From NCBI GenBank assembly GCA_015520875.1, contig WAPD01000093.1, forward strand, positions 1 through 5,847: a stretch of DNA of 5,847 nucleotides, written 5' to 3'. The notes beneath the pieces were generated by a model. It was not told where the DNA came from. It did not search any database and saw nothing but the letters and a program-made list of their open reading frames with translations. This document shows, one piece after another, positions 1-5,794 of the stretch (within the stretch, counting starts at the first letter, position 1; the number at the start of each line of letters is the position of its first letter). The position numbers were made by a program, and so were the translations under genes. This stretch comes from Microcaldota archaeon. GTDB taxonomy: Archaea; Micrarchaeota; Micrarchaeia; Anstonellales; J096.

Positions 1-1044
1 ATCCACTATCCAGATTATTCCAAGCACATACATGGCCACGCTTATCACAAAGAATAAATCCAAAGATGCTAAATCTAATATGCTTGAATAATTCAAGGAT
101 TTTATATAGACTTTTTTGGAGAAATTATCTTCTAAGAACATTCCACCGATTATTAGAACAATTCCAAGAATGAGCTTTTTAAGGGCCTCAACATCATGGT
201 AGCCAAGGGCCCTCTTAAATGCATTTCTCTCCTTTCTCATTAAAGCAGGCAAATAACTGGATAAAAATGACAACACACCACTTATCGCTATTAATATAGA
301 TAGAATTATCCCCAATAGAATTCCAAAAGCCATGTAAGGTTTTTTAAACATCCCGTAAAGTTGATCATAATACGCTTGGAAAGATTTCAAATAATTATCA
401 ACAAAAGGCAAATCCGATTTTATCGTTATAAATAAAGTTAAGTTCTTTTTATCAGGAAATGTTAAAGATGTCCTCTCCACAACTAAATGTTGGTTTGGCA
501 ATATTGTGGAAATGTTTAGGTCTAGCTCTGGAATAGAAATAAACACCTTTTCCTTAGAACTAGAATTTACAGTTATGGAATAAACCTCAACATAGCTTAA
601 AACACTTATAGAAGCATTGTAAAAATAGGGTTGTGGAATACAATTAGTTTTATTATTATATGGATGAGCCCATAGAACAACCTCATAGATGTATGCTTGT
701 AAAGGATTGTTTCCTACGCTCTCGGCCTCTAGTTTCTTCTCAAATATTCTAGAAAAATCCTCTGGAACATCTGTTAACTTAGTGTAACATTGGACCTCTC
801 TTAGAGATATATTTTTACTTAAGTTACTCTCTAAAGTTCCTGTAGCAAGGGGATAAACATACCTAAAAATGGTTAAATCCACACTACCATTTTCCAATTG
901 AATATGTATGGGTGGGTAATAAGAATAAGTAATGTTATCCAATTGTAGTCTTACTTCATAAGCAGGGGGTATCACTTGGGTTTGTTGTTGTGTTAGGGCT
1001 ATCCCATGACTTAACAATAACAATAGACTAAACAGAATATACAT
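1..1044 (-). CDS. Secreted/membrane-anchored protein of unknown function, partial (C-terminus beyond window edge)
   Basis: An open frame of 348 codons runs without a stop from ATG 1044-1042 to base 1, so the C-terminus lies outside the window. I do not recognise the family. Residues 1-17 (MYILFSLLLLLSHGIAL) look like a signal peptide. Residues about 18-235 form a polar, probably beta-rich ectodomain with nine N-x-S/T sequons (N37, 52, 74, 78, 131, 143, 160, 177, 201) and two cysteines (C86, C135). Hydrophobic segments at about 238-262, 290-304 and 325-346 look membrane-spanning. The basic loop RKERNAFKRALGYHDVEALKK is split between 270-280 and 281-290 and would be cytoplasmic by the positive-inside rule. 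The start lies 17 bases inside the end of the upstream glycosyltransferase gene and has no clear SD, which suggests one transcript with coupled translation. A glycosylated cell-surface role is inferred from the sequons and neighbours only. Confidence 0.8.
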   Translation of the reverse strand, partial: MYILFSLLLLLSHGIALTQQQTQVIPPAYEVRLQLDNITYSYYPPIHIQLENGSVDLTIFRYVYPLATGTLESNLSKNISLREVQCYTKLTDVPEDFSRIFEKKLEAESVGNNPLQAYIYEVVLWAHPYNNKTNCIPQPYFYNASISVLSYVEVYSITVNSSSKEKVFISIPELDLNISTILPNQHLVVERTSLTFPDKKNLTLFITIKSDLPFVDNYLKSFQAYYDQLYGMFKKPYMAFGILLGIILSILIAISGVLSFLSSYLPALMRKERNAFKRALGYHDVEALKKLILGIVLIIGGMFLEDNFSKKVYIKSLNYSSILDLASLDLFFVISVAMYVLGIIWIVD

Positions 1045-2053
1045 GAATATATTCCGAGAGTAAGCTTTTTATAGTATATGCCTTTGAGATGAATAGGGCT
1101 CTCTCTTTAAGCTCATCATAATTGTTCAAGAGATTTGGAACAATTTGAGATAGCTCTTTTTTATCTTCAAAAAGTGTTCCCTTTAGTGCCAAATCCTTCA
1201 TTGCCGAACCTTTGTGTATCAAAGGAACAACACCATTTGACATAGCCTCCAATAGAGAAAGAGAGAATAGGCTTTTTTTACTTGCATGGTAATAAATTTG
1301 GGACTTTTGATATATTTTGGATAAATCACTTTGGTAATTTATAGAAACGTTGTTTTCCAAGCCTAATTGTTTTATTAGAGATTTTAAGGATTTTTCTTCC
1401 TCCCCTTTCCCATAGATTTTAAGCTTTATAGAAGGTTCCACGTTTATTAAAGAAGGTAAAGAGTTTATCAACCAATCTAGCTTTTTATCCTTTGTCAATT
1501 TCCCCGCTGTTAAAATGTATTTTTTTCTCTTTTCTTCTCCATTTGATTGTGGCTCTGGAATAGGCAATGGTAGAACATAATCTGCTTTTATGTTTAACAA
1601 CCTTTGAGAGTATTCTGTTGGAAAAATAACCTCACCATACTTTAACAACCAATCCAAATACTTTTTTACCAATTTATCCAATAAAGGGTTCTCAAAATAA
1701 GGGTCTACTAAAAAGGTGTAGAAAAGGTTTATTTCAAGGGATTTAGCAGCTTCCCTTGCCAATCCTCCCATCTTACCTATGGAAAAAGAATGAACTACAT
1801 CTATGTTTTCTTTTTTTAGCACTTGCTTTATCTTAGAAATAGCAACAATAGGCAAGCTTAAATTGTAGGGATTTTCAAGAAAGGCAAACCTCACATTATA
1901 AGTTCCGTTTTTTAATTCAAGATCTTTTTTGGTTTTTCCAGGAGCGAAAATGATAACCTTATGGCCTTCTCTTTCCAAAGCTTCCTTTAACAATAGAATA
2001 GAACGATAGGGCGATATTGGGTCTAAGCTATCTACAAAATAAGCAATATTCAC
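1028..2053 (-). CDS. GT4-family (GT-B fold) glycosyltransferase, 341 aa, divergent
   Basis: It probably transfers a sugar from a nucleotide donor to a lipid or glycan at the cytoplasmic face of the membrane; donor and acceptor cannot be read from the sequence. Family signs, in order: N-terminal strand MNIAYFVD and EREGHKV at 28-33; DVVHSFSIGKMGG at 85-97; YTFLVDPY at 112-119; VIFPTEYSQRLL at 142-153; the C-terminal donor domain with AGKLTKDKKLDWL at 183-195; IYGKGEEE at 213-220; and SLFSLSLLEAMSNGVVPL at 261-278. The second Glu of the EX7E motif is present (E269). The first is Ser261, and the His usual after YTF is Leu115. The family's N-terminal glycine loop is also absent (DPISPY). The start is GTG: an in-frame TAA lies 12 bases upstream, no ATG precedes it, and the M-x-I-A start fits the family. 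It follows the S-layer gene after 47 bases and overlaps the next gene. A role in S-layer or surface glycosylation is inferred from position. Confidence 0.87.
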   Translation of the reverse strand: MNIAYFVDSLDPISPYRSILLLKEALEREGHKVIIFAPGKTKKDLELKNGTYNVRFAFLENPYNLSLPIVAISKIKQVLKKENIDVVHSFSIGKMGGLAREAAKSLEINLFYTFLVDPYFENPLLDKLVKKYLDWLLKYGEVIFPTEYSQRLLNIKADYVLPLPIPEPQSNGEEKRKKYILTAGKLTKDKKLDWLINSLPSLINVEPSIKLKIYGKGEEEKSLKSLIKQLGLENNVSINYQSDLSKIYQKSQIYYHASKKSLFSLSLLEAMSNGVVPLIHKGSAMKDLALKGTLFEDKKELSQIVPNLLNNYDELKERALFISKAYTIKSLLSEYIHVYSV

Positions 2054-2062
2054 GCTATAATG

Positions 2063-2102
2063 TTAAAAGAAAAAGAATAAAAAAGAACCCCCTAAGGGAT
2101 TC
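2063..2102 (-). terminator. Hairpin plus U-rich terminator of the S-layer gene
   Basis: On the minus strand, bases 2102-2085 form a 7-bp stem (GAATCCC with GGGGTTC, one G-U pair) closed by a UUAG tetraloop. A T6 run follows directly (2084-2079), and further T-runs extend to about 2065. The stem begins inside the TGA stop codon (2103-2101). U-rich tracts are the core archaeal termination signal. The hairpin may add pausing or protect the 3' end of an abundant mRNA. Confidence 0.72.
2075..2085 (-). promoter_or_regulatory. Possible box A (TATA) of the glycosyltransferase gene
   Basis: CTTTTTTATTC on the minus strand has its first T 31 bases upstream of the GTG start at 2053. The trmI box (CTTTTTATT) lies 29 bases and the 5795 gene box (CTTTTTAA) 30 bases from their start codons. 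That spacing predicts transcription starting at or next to the GTG, and no SD is present. The same T-run is the U-tract of the S-layer terminator, so it may have two functions. Read-through from the S-layer gene is the alternative. Confidence 0.42.
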
Positions 2103-4716
2103 AGTTTACGGTAAGTCTGCTGAGGAATTGGTCTACAGCTTGTAGGGTGTCCTCAGCTGTCCATCCGGCTACTACAATCTTACCGGATGCTACTTGCTTT
2201 ACTACAACGTTGTTGTCTGCGCTTAGTTCTACGTCAGATCCTTGTAGTAATTCTGCTGTCTTTTGGTTTACTGCAGGACCTCCTACAGAAACTACTGTAG
2301 CTGCGTTTGCTTCAGGGCTGTTATCAAATACTACTACGTCGCTAGGATAGGCTGTTGCGTATGCAGGTTCATAAGCTGTTACTGTTTCACCTACCTTTGT
2401 ATCTCCTTCATAGATAGCTGCGCTTACGCCATCCATGCTAGCTTCAGGTGTAGGACAGGATACGGCTCCGCTTGTTTCTGCATATACCTTCAATAGCTTT
2501 ACCTTTAATCCATCTCCTCCAGGTACGTCTCTTACTTCTCCTTCTGTCATGTTTCTTAGAGTTACCATGTTAGGTTCTACTGTTACGTTTCCTTCTGGCT
2601 TGAACAATATTTCTAGCTTCCTTACCTTCTCAGGGATCTCGAATGTTCTAGAATCTCCAGAACCCTTTACCACAGTTCCCCTAGGGCTTACGAATGGTGT
2701 TTCATACTCTGTGTTGGATGTGTAACCATATCCTAGAGTTACAGAGCTGTCCTTATCCCAGGTTACCTCGTCATCTTGTCCTCCTGTCAATCCATGTAGT
2801 TCATCGTTTGCGCTAGATGTAATTACAGACACGTTTGCATAAGCATCTACTCCACCTACCTTACCGATAGACTCTTCCAAGCTTAGAGTTAATTCATCTC
2901 CTGTAGCTGCGTTAGGGTCGCTGAAGTGTAGTTTTCCGTTAGATCCAGCCTTCTTGTAATCTACGCTCAATGTAGCTCCAGAACCTTCTACCTTGTACCA
3001 GTCTCCATCTGCCTTCAATAGAATGTCTCCTTCATCTACACCACTACCTCCAGCTGCTCTTACCACATAATAGAACTTATCCACTCTCTTTGTTCCCACA
3101 ACAGATGTTCCGTCGCTAACTCCATTTAACCTTACTTCCACTCCAGGATCTACTTCAACATACTCTTGTACGTTGAATGTTGTTGAACCGTCTGCTAGAG
3201 TTCCTGTCTTAGAAGATGTCCTATACTTTAGAGTTAGTTTTGTCTTAGGTTGGGATTCCAATCCTTTGTATTCTACTGCAAAGTTCTTGTGTCCTTCTAC
3301 ATCTGTTAGGTAGAACTTTCCACCCTTGGATAGGTCTTCTCCCAAGGAAGATGCTACTAATGCGATTTCCTTCAAGTGAGTTGCATTTTGAGATCCATCT
3401 GTATCTGTAGCTGCATTTTCATTTGTCCATCCTAGGTAAACTGTGTATTGTGTATCACCATCGTTCAAGAAGTCATCTCCATGCTTCAATACGATGGAAT
3501 CCTCTAGAACTGCCATCTCTGCCCACTTAGCTTGTAGTGCGTGACCAGGAGCAGTTTGATATACGTGTACTCTAATTGTGTCAGATCCCACTACAATTTC
3601 TTTTGTTTCTCCAGGGGCTACTTGGTCTTGTGCTACTGTTTGGTTGTTTTCATCTAATACAGAAATAATTGCAGGGTTGCCCAATCTATCGTTCTTGTTA
3701 ATATCATCCAATCTTACCTTGTACTTTCCGTCAGGTGTATCCAAGGATTCTCCTACGTTTACAATTCCGTATTGAGCTTCTTTTGCCAAGTGTACTTCAG
3801 CTCCAGACCATTCTACTACTTCTGTATCAGAGTTCCAGTCTGTACCTGCAGGATCTTGGTTAGGGATTACTACCTTTGTTATGTACCACTTTTCTCCCAA
3901 GAACTTTATAGCTGCTCTGGAAGATGCTAAGCTCTTATCAGAATCACAAGTTGCGTAGTTCTTGTTTGTGTCTCCAGGACATACAGGCAATCCATTATCT
4001 CCAGGGCCGAATACTGCTGTGTATACTACATCATTTAACTTGAACTTTACCTCATTATCTCCAGAATCATACCAAGAATATCCTTGTACATAAGCTCTTT
4101 CTTTTTCTTTTATTCCCTTTGCATCTAGGTATTTTCCTGTTACAGTCCATACTTGGAATGCGTCAAAGTTTCTGTAGTCTACTACAGAAGCGTTTACTTG
4201 TGTAGGTCCTCCTCCTAAGTTACCAGTTCCTCCGATTTGATCTTGATATGGGTTTGCGTCATCGTCCCATAGGTCATTTACCACATCTAGATAATCTGTG
4301 TATTCTCTATCTTGCAATTCTGTGTCTAGCTCTTCTGCTACATAAGGTCTTAGGTCTACTACGCTTGTGCTTGTTAATCCAGGTAATATTACACCAATGT
4401 CAGCTGCCTTGTTTGTTACTGTACAGGATCCAGATGTGTTTCCGGCTGTTGCTGTACAGACAGCTGTTCCTTCTACTTGAGCTGAATAGGTTACAGGCTT
4501 GTAAGCCTTGCTTGCTAAGGCTGCTGCTATCTTTGCTGCTCCTACTCCGTCGCTTGCTGCTGCGTTTTGTCCTACCACTACCTTTGCTACGATTTGTCCA
4601 TTTGCATCTACCAGTGTTGTGTTCTCATACAACACTGCACCGAAAGCTACAGAGCTTGCTAACAATGCAGCTCCTCCTACTACGGCTCCCAATTTCTTTA
4701 CGTCCATCTTTTTCAT
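2101..4716 (-). CDS. S-layer protein precursor, 871 aa (methanococcal/nanoarchaeal S-layer family)
   Basis: This is the likely main cell-envelope protein: it would be exported and assemble into the surface lattice. Residues 1-27 are a signal peptide (MKKMDVKKLG, then a hydrophobic stretch ending AFGA). The mature N-terminus carries the family signature KVVVGQNAAASDGVGAAKIA (45-64), with FLGEKWYITKV at 272-282 and YKVRLDDI at 332-339. The C-terminal signature is at 808-865: VVSVGGPAVNQKTAELL, then IVVAGWTAEDTLQAVDQFL. There is no C-terminal membrane anchor. Sequons lie at N32, 93, 175, 358, 444, 628, 710 and 722. Of five cysteines, four form two CX10C pairs (87/98 and 246/257), with C754 left over. 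Met1 is preferred over Met4 because GGTGA sits four bases upstream of it. A hand count of the row at 2101 gives about 48% G+C against 30-37% in sampled glycosyltransferase rows. Codons favour GTA, GCA, GGA and AAG, which fits very high expression. Confidence 0.95.
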   Translation of the reverse strand: MKKMDVKKLGAVVGGAALLASSVAFGAVLYENTTLVDANGQIVAKVVVGQNAAASDGVGAAKIAAALASKAYKPVTYSAQVEGTAVCTATAGNTSGSCTVTNKAADIGVILPGLTSTSVVDLRPYVAEELDTELQDREYTDYLDVVNDLWDDDANPYQDQIGGTGNLGGGPTQVNASVVDYRNFDAFQVWTVTGKYLDAKGIKEKERAYVQGYSWYDSGDNEVKFKLNDVVYTAVFGPGDNGLPVCPGDTNKNYATCDSDKSLASSRAAIKFLGEKWYITKVVIPNQDPAGTDWNSDTEVVEWSGAEVHLAKEAQYGIVNVGESLDTPDGKYKVRLDDINKNDRLGNPAIISVLDENNQTVAQDQVAPGETKEIVVGSDTIRVHVYQTAPGHALQAKWAEMAVLEDSIVLKHGDDFLNDGDTQYTVYLGWTNENAATDTDGSQNATHLKEIALVASSLGEDLSKGGKFYLTDVEGHKNFAVEYKGLESQPKTKLTLKYRTSSKTGTLADGSTTFNVQEYVEVDPGVEVRLNGVSDGTSVVGTKRVDKFYYVVRAAGGSGVDEGDILLKADGDWYKVEGSGATLSVDYKKAGSNGKLHFSDPNAATGDELTLSLEESIGKVGGVDAYANVSVITSSANDELHGLTGGQDDEVTWDKDSSVTLGYGYTSNTEYETPFVSPRGTVVKGSGDSRTFEIPEKVRKLEILFKPEGNVTVEPNMVTLRNMTEGEVRDVPGGDGLKVKLLKVYAETSGAVSCPTPEASMDGVSAAIYEGDTKVGETVTAYEPAYATAYPSDVVVFDNSPEANAATVVSVGGPAVNQKTAELLQGSDVELSADNNVVVKQVASGKIVVAGWTAEDTLQAVDQFLSRLTVN

Positions 4717-4720
4717 TTTT

Positions 4721-4725
4721 TCACC
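4721..4725 (-). promoter_or_regulatory. Shine-Dalgarno site of the S-layer gene
   Basis: GGTGA on the minus strand, preceded by GG, lies four bases before ATG 4716-4714 and complements the archaeal 16S rRNA 3' end. It selects Met1 over Met4, which would be 13 bases away. It is the only convincing SD in the window; the other genes appear leaderless or translationally coupled. Confidence 0.75.
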
Positions 4726-4726
4726 C

Positions 4727-4742
4727 GAGCCCGCTAAGGCTC
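4727..4742 (-). promoter_or_regulatory. 5'-leader hairpin of the S-layer mRNA
   Basis: On the minus strand, GAGCC (4742-4738) pairs perfectly with GGCTC (4731-4727) around the loop TTAGCG. The predicted transcription start is near 4743-4745, so this 5-bp GC-rich stem would sit almost at the 5' end of the mRNA and end one base before the SD region. A stabilising or translation-tuning role is inferred. Confidence 0.5.
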
Positions 4743-4763
4743 TGTTTTGTTTAAGCCTGAGTA

Positions 4764-4781
4764 TTATTTTTAAAGGTTTCG
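4764..4781 (-). promoter_or_regulatory. BRE/box A promoter of the S-layer gene
   Basis: The minus strand reads CGAAACC (BRE-like, 4781-4775) followed by TTTAAAAATAA (box A, 4774-4764), a strong archaeal TFB/TBP site. With the 29-31 base spacing seen at the other promoters here, transcription would start at about 4743-4745. That gives a leader of about 27-29 bases containing the hairpin and the SD. Confidence 0.75.
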
Positions 4782-4828
4782 ATTTTTTCCCGGATTTTTT
4801 GGGATGTTTTTTGTTTTGATTTTGGCAA
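4781..4828 (-). repeat. Four 12-bp quasi-repeats with phased T/A tracts upstream of the S-layer promoter
   Basis: On the plus strand the units are gattttttcccg, gattttttggga, tgttttttgttt and tgattttggcaa. T6 tracts at 4783-4788, 4795-4800 and 4807-4812 and a T4 tract at 4820-4823 have centres exactly 12 bp apart. An extra T4 tract (4814-4817) falls between the third and fourth. The array abuts the BRE, where a bent or flexible upstream element or an activator-binding array could act. Its function is not known. Confidence 0.55.
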
Positions 4829-4833
4829 ATGCC
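4824..4833. promoter_or_regulatory. Short palindrome between the divergent promoters
   Basis: GGCA-AA-TGCC is a 4-bp inverted repeat at the far edge of the T-tract array, roughly midway between the two divergent start codons. It could be half of an operator, but it is short and unsupported by a second copy. Confidence 0.2.
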
Positions 4834-4878
4834 GAACCTTGTATCGTTAATTTACGTCCTAATTTTACCATAACCACC

Positions 4879-4897
4879 AACCTTTTTATTTATATAT
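4879..4897 (+). promoter_or_regulatory. Box A promoter of the trmI-like gene
   Basis: AACCTTTTTATTTATATATA holds a TATA element directly after AACC, the same arrangement as the S-layer and 5795 promoters. The first T (4883) is 29 bases before ATG 4912. There is no SD in the few bases before the ATG. A leaderless mRNA starting at or near the A of the ATG is predicted. Confidence 0.68.
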
Positions 4898-4911
4898 AGT
4901 AAAGCTTTAGC

Positions 4912-5460
4912 ATGAAGTTTCATTTCCATCCTTTGTTGAAAAGGTTTAAAAGAAGGACTGCTGTGATCCTACCCAAAGATATTGGAACAATAATTGCTTT
5001 GACAGGACTATCTAAAGAAGATGTTGTTGTTGAGGTTGGAGGTGGCTCGGGTTTTTTGAGTTTTTATTTGGCCAGGATCGTTAAGGAGTTGTTTGTTTAT
5101 GAGAGGAGAGAGGATATTTTTGAGGTTTTGAAGGAGAATTTATCCTTGTTTGAGAATGTGCATGTGATTAATAAGGATGGACGTGAAGCTAAGGAGGATG
5201 CCTATTTATATATTTTGGACACTCCGGATTTTAAGGAGGTTATTGAAAATATTAAAGATAGGACTAAATGGATCGTTGTATATTTGCCCCATGCCAATCA
5301 AGCTAAGGAGGCTTTTCTATTGTTAAAAGAGCTGGGATTTAAGGGATTTGTGGTTAGGACTATTTTAGAAGAGTGGGAAATGGATGATAAATTATTAAGG
5401 CCTAAGCATAAACAATTGGTACATACTGCTTTTTTAGTATTTGGGGAGAGGCAAGATTAA
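4912..5460 (+). CDS. TrmI-like tRNA (adenine-N1) methyltransferase, 182 aa, lacking the N-terminal domain
   Basis: It probably uses S-adenosylmethionine to methylate N1 of adenine in the tRNA T-loop (position 58, and 57 in archaea), which stabilises tRNA at high temperature. Visible signs: the TrmI lead-in RRTAVILPKDIGTIIALTG (14-32); the SAM-binding motif EVGGGSG (41-47); the ribose-binding acidic residue in YER (E64); KDGRE (88-92); the ILDTP motif with D103, corresponding to the family's LDLP-type catalytic-site strand; YLPHANQ (124-130); and the C-terminal RPKHKQLVHTAF (163-174). From memory, archaeal TrmI proteins are about 250 residues, with a small N-terminal domain of some 60 residues. 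Here the catalytic domain starts near residue 14, and in-frame TAA at 4900-4902 rules out a longer start. It diverges from the S-layer gene. Other Rossmann RNA methyltransferases are less likely, given the lead-in and tail motifs. Confidence 0.83.
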   Translation: MKFHFHPLLKRFKRRTAVILPKDIGTIIALTGLSKEDVVVEVGGGSGFLSFYLARIVKELFVYERREDIFEVLKENLSLFENVHVINKDGREAKEDAYLYILDTPDFKEVIENIKDRTKWIVVYLPHANQAKEAFLLLKELGFKGFVVRTILEEWEMDDKLLRPKHKQLVHTAFLVFGERQD

Positions 5461-5728
5461 TTTATCATTAGAAGGGGTATTGTAAAAGCTATTAGGATGC
5501 TAAAGATTGAGGGAGAATGGGCTTTTTATGAGGGCCTCAGCAATAGGGGTTTAATAGAAAAACTTTTTTTTGTATTAAGATGGCTCTGGCAATTTTAAGG
5601 AAAGTATTGGGATTTAGTATTATATTAAAGGCAATACCATGGTTTAGGAAGGGTATTTAGGTTTTGGGAATATATTTAGGGAAAATTTCTATAGGATTTG
5701 GATTATGGGCAAGTTAAGAAAGTGCTTG
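5461..5728 (+). other. Gene-poor stretch with coding-like skew; possible gene remnant or small ORFs
   Basis: No intact recognisable gene lies here. The frame of the upstream methyltransferase stays open for 45 codons past its TAA and contains ATG 5497, giving 33 residues (MLKIEGEWAFYEGLSNRG and on) to TAA 5598. A second frame gives 26 residues from ATG 5580 to TAG 5660 (MALAILRKVLGFSIILKAIP and on). Adding one T to the T8 run at 5564-5571 would join the two into about 54 residues. By hand count, bases 5601-5720 hold 31 G but only 5 C, like the coding strand of the gene before. The skew ends near 5729. I saw no tRNA B box, C/D box pair or GC-rich RNA fold. Confidence 0.35.
5564..5571 (+). terminator. 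Possible T8 terminator downstream of the methyltransferase gene
   Basis: This is the first long T-run after the trmI stop codon, about 105 bases downstream, preceded by a run of A (weak A/T stem). Archaeal RNA polymerase can terminate at such tracts without a strong hairpin. The tract also lies within a short open frame, so the call is tentative. Confidence 0.35.
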
Positions 5729-5758
5729 ATTAATATTTTCTATTTTAACCCAAAATAC

Positions 5759-5771
5759 AAAACCTTTTTAA
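5759..5771 (+). promoter_or_regulatory. Box A promoter of the gene at 5795
   Basis: AAAACCTTTTTAA-like sequence gives the same AACC plus T-run arrangement as the trmI promoter. Its first T (5765) is 30 bases before ATG 5795, and no SD precedes the ATG. The surrounding bases 5730-5794 are G-poor, unlike the G-rich stretch before, as expected of a non-coding promoter zone. Confidence 0.6.
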
Positions 5772-5794
5772 CCTCTTTTACACATAAAACAGTT

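Noticed and set aside
1100..1125. Minus-strand ATGATGA resembling box C of a C/D guide RNA
   Set aside because: It lies within the glycosyltransferase coding region, and I found no D or D' box (CTGA) at a fitting distance downstream.
4707..4716. Met4 of the S-layer protein as the true start
   Set aside because: The SD GGTGA is four bases from Met1 but 13 from Met4, and Met1 adds lysines typical of a signal peptide start.
2147..4819. Several plus-strand open frames opposite the S-layer gene and its promoter (for example 2147-2350, 2435-2725, 4248-4754, 4508-4819)
   Set aside because: They are antisense to a clearly real gene, give low-complexity Leu/Ser/Thr/Pro-rich products, and lack promoters or start signals. 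One runs into the divergent promoter region. They follow from the codon bias of the S-layer gene.
4887..4900. TTTATATATA as the functional trmI TATA element giving a start inside the coding region
   Set aside because: It lies too close to the ATG (about 20 bases from its centre). The overlapping CTTTTTATT fits the spacing seen at other promoters in the window better.
5641..5682. Recurring TTTAGG (5643, 5656, 5675) suggesting a telomere-like or CRISPR-like repeat
   Set aside because: The spacing is irregular (13 and 19 bases), the repeats are only six bases, and the whole stretch is G/T-rich, so chance recurrence is likely.
5461..5794. tRNA, split-tRNA half, SRP RNA or other structured RNA
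   Set aside because: No B box (GGTTCRAATCC type) on either strand, no long complementary stems and no local GC enrichment such as structured RNAs of thermophiles show.
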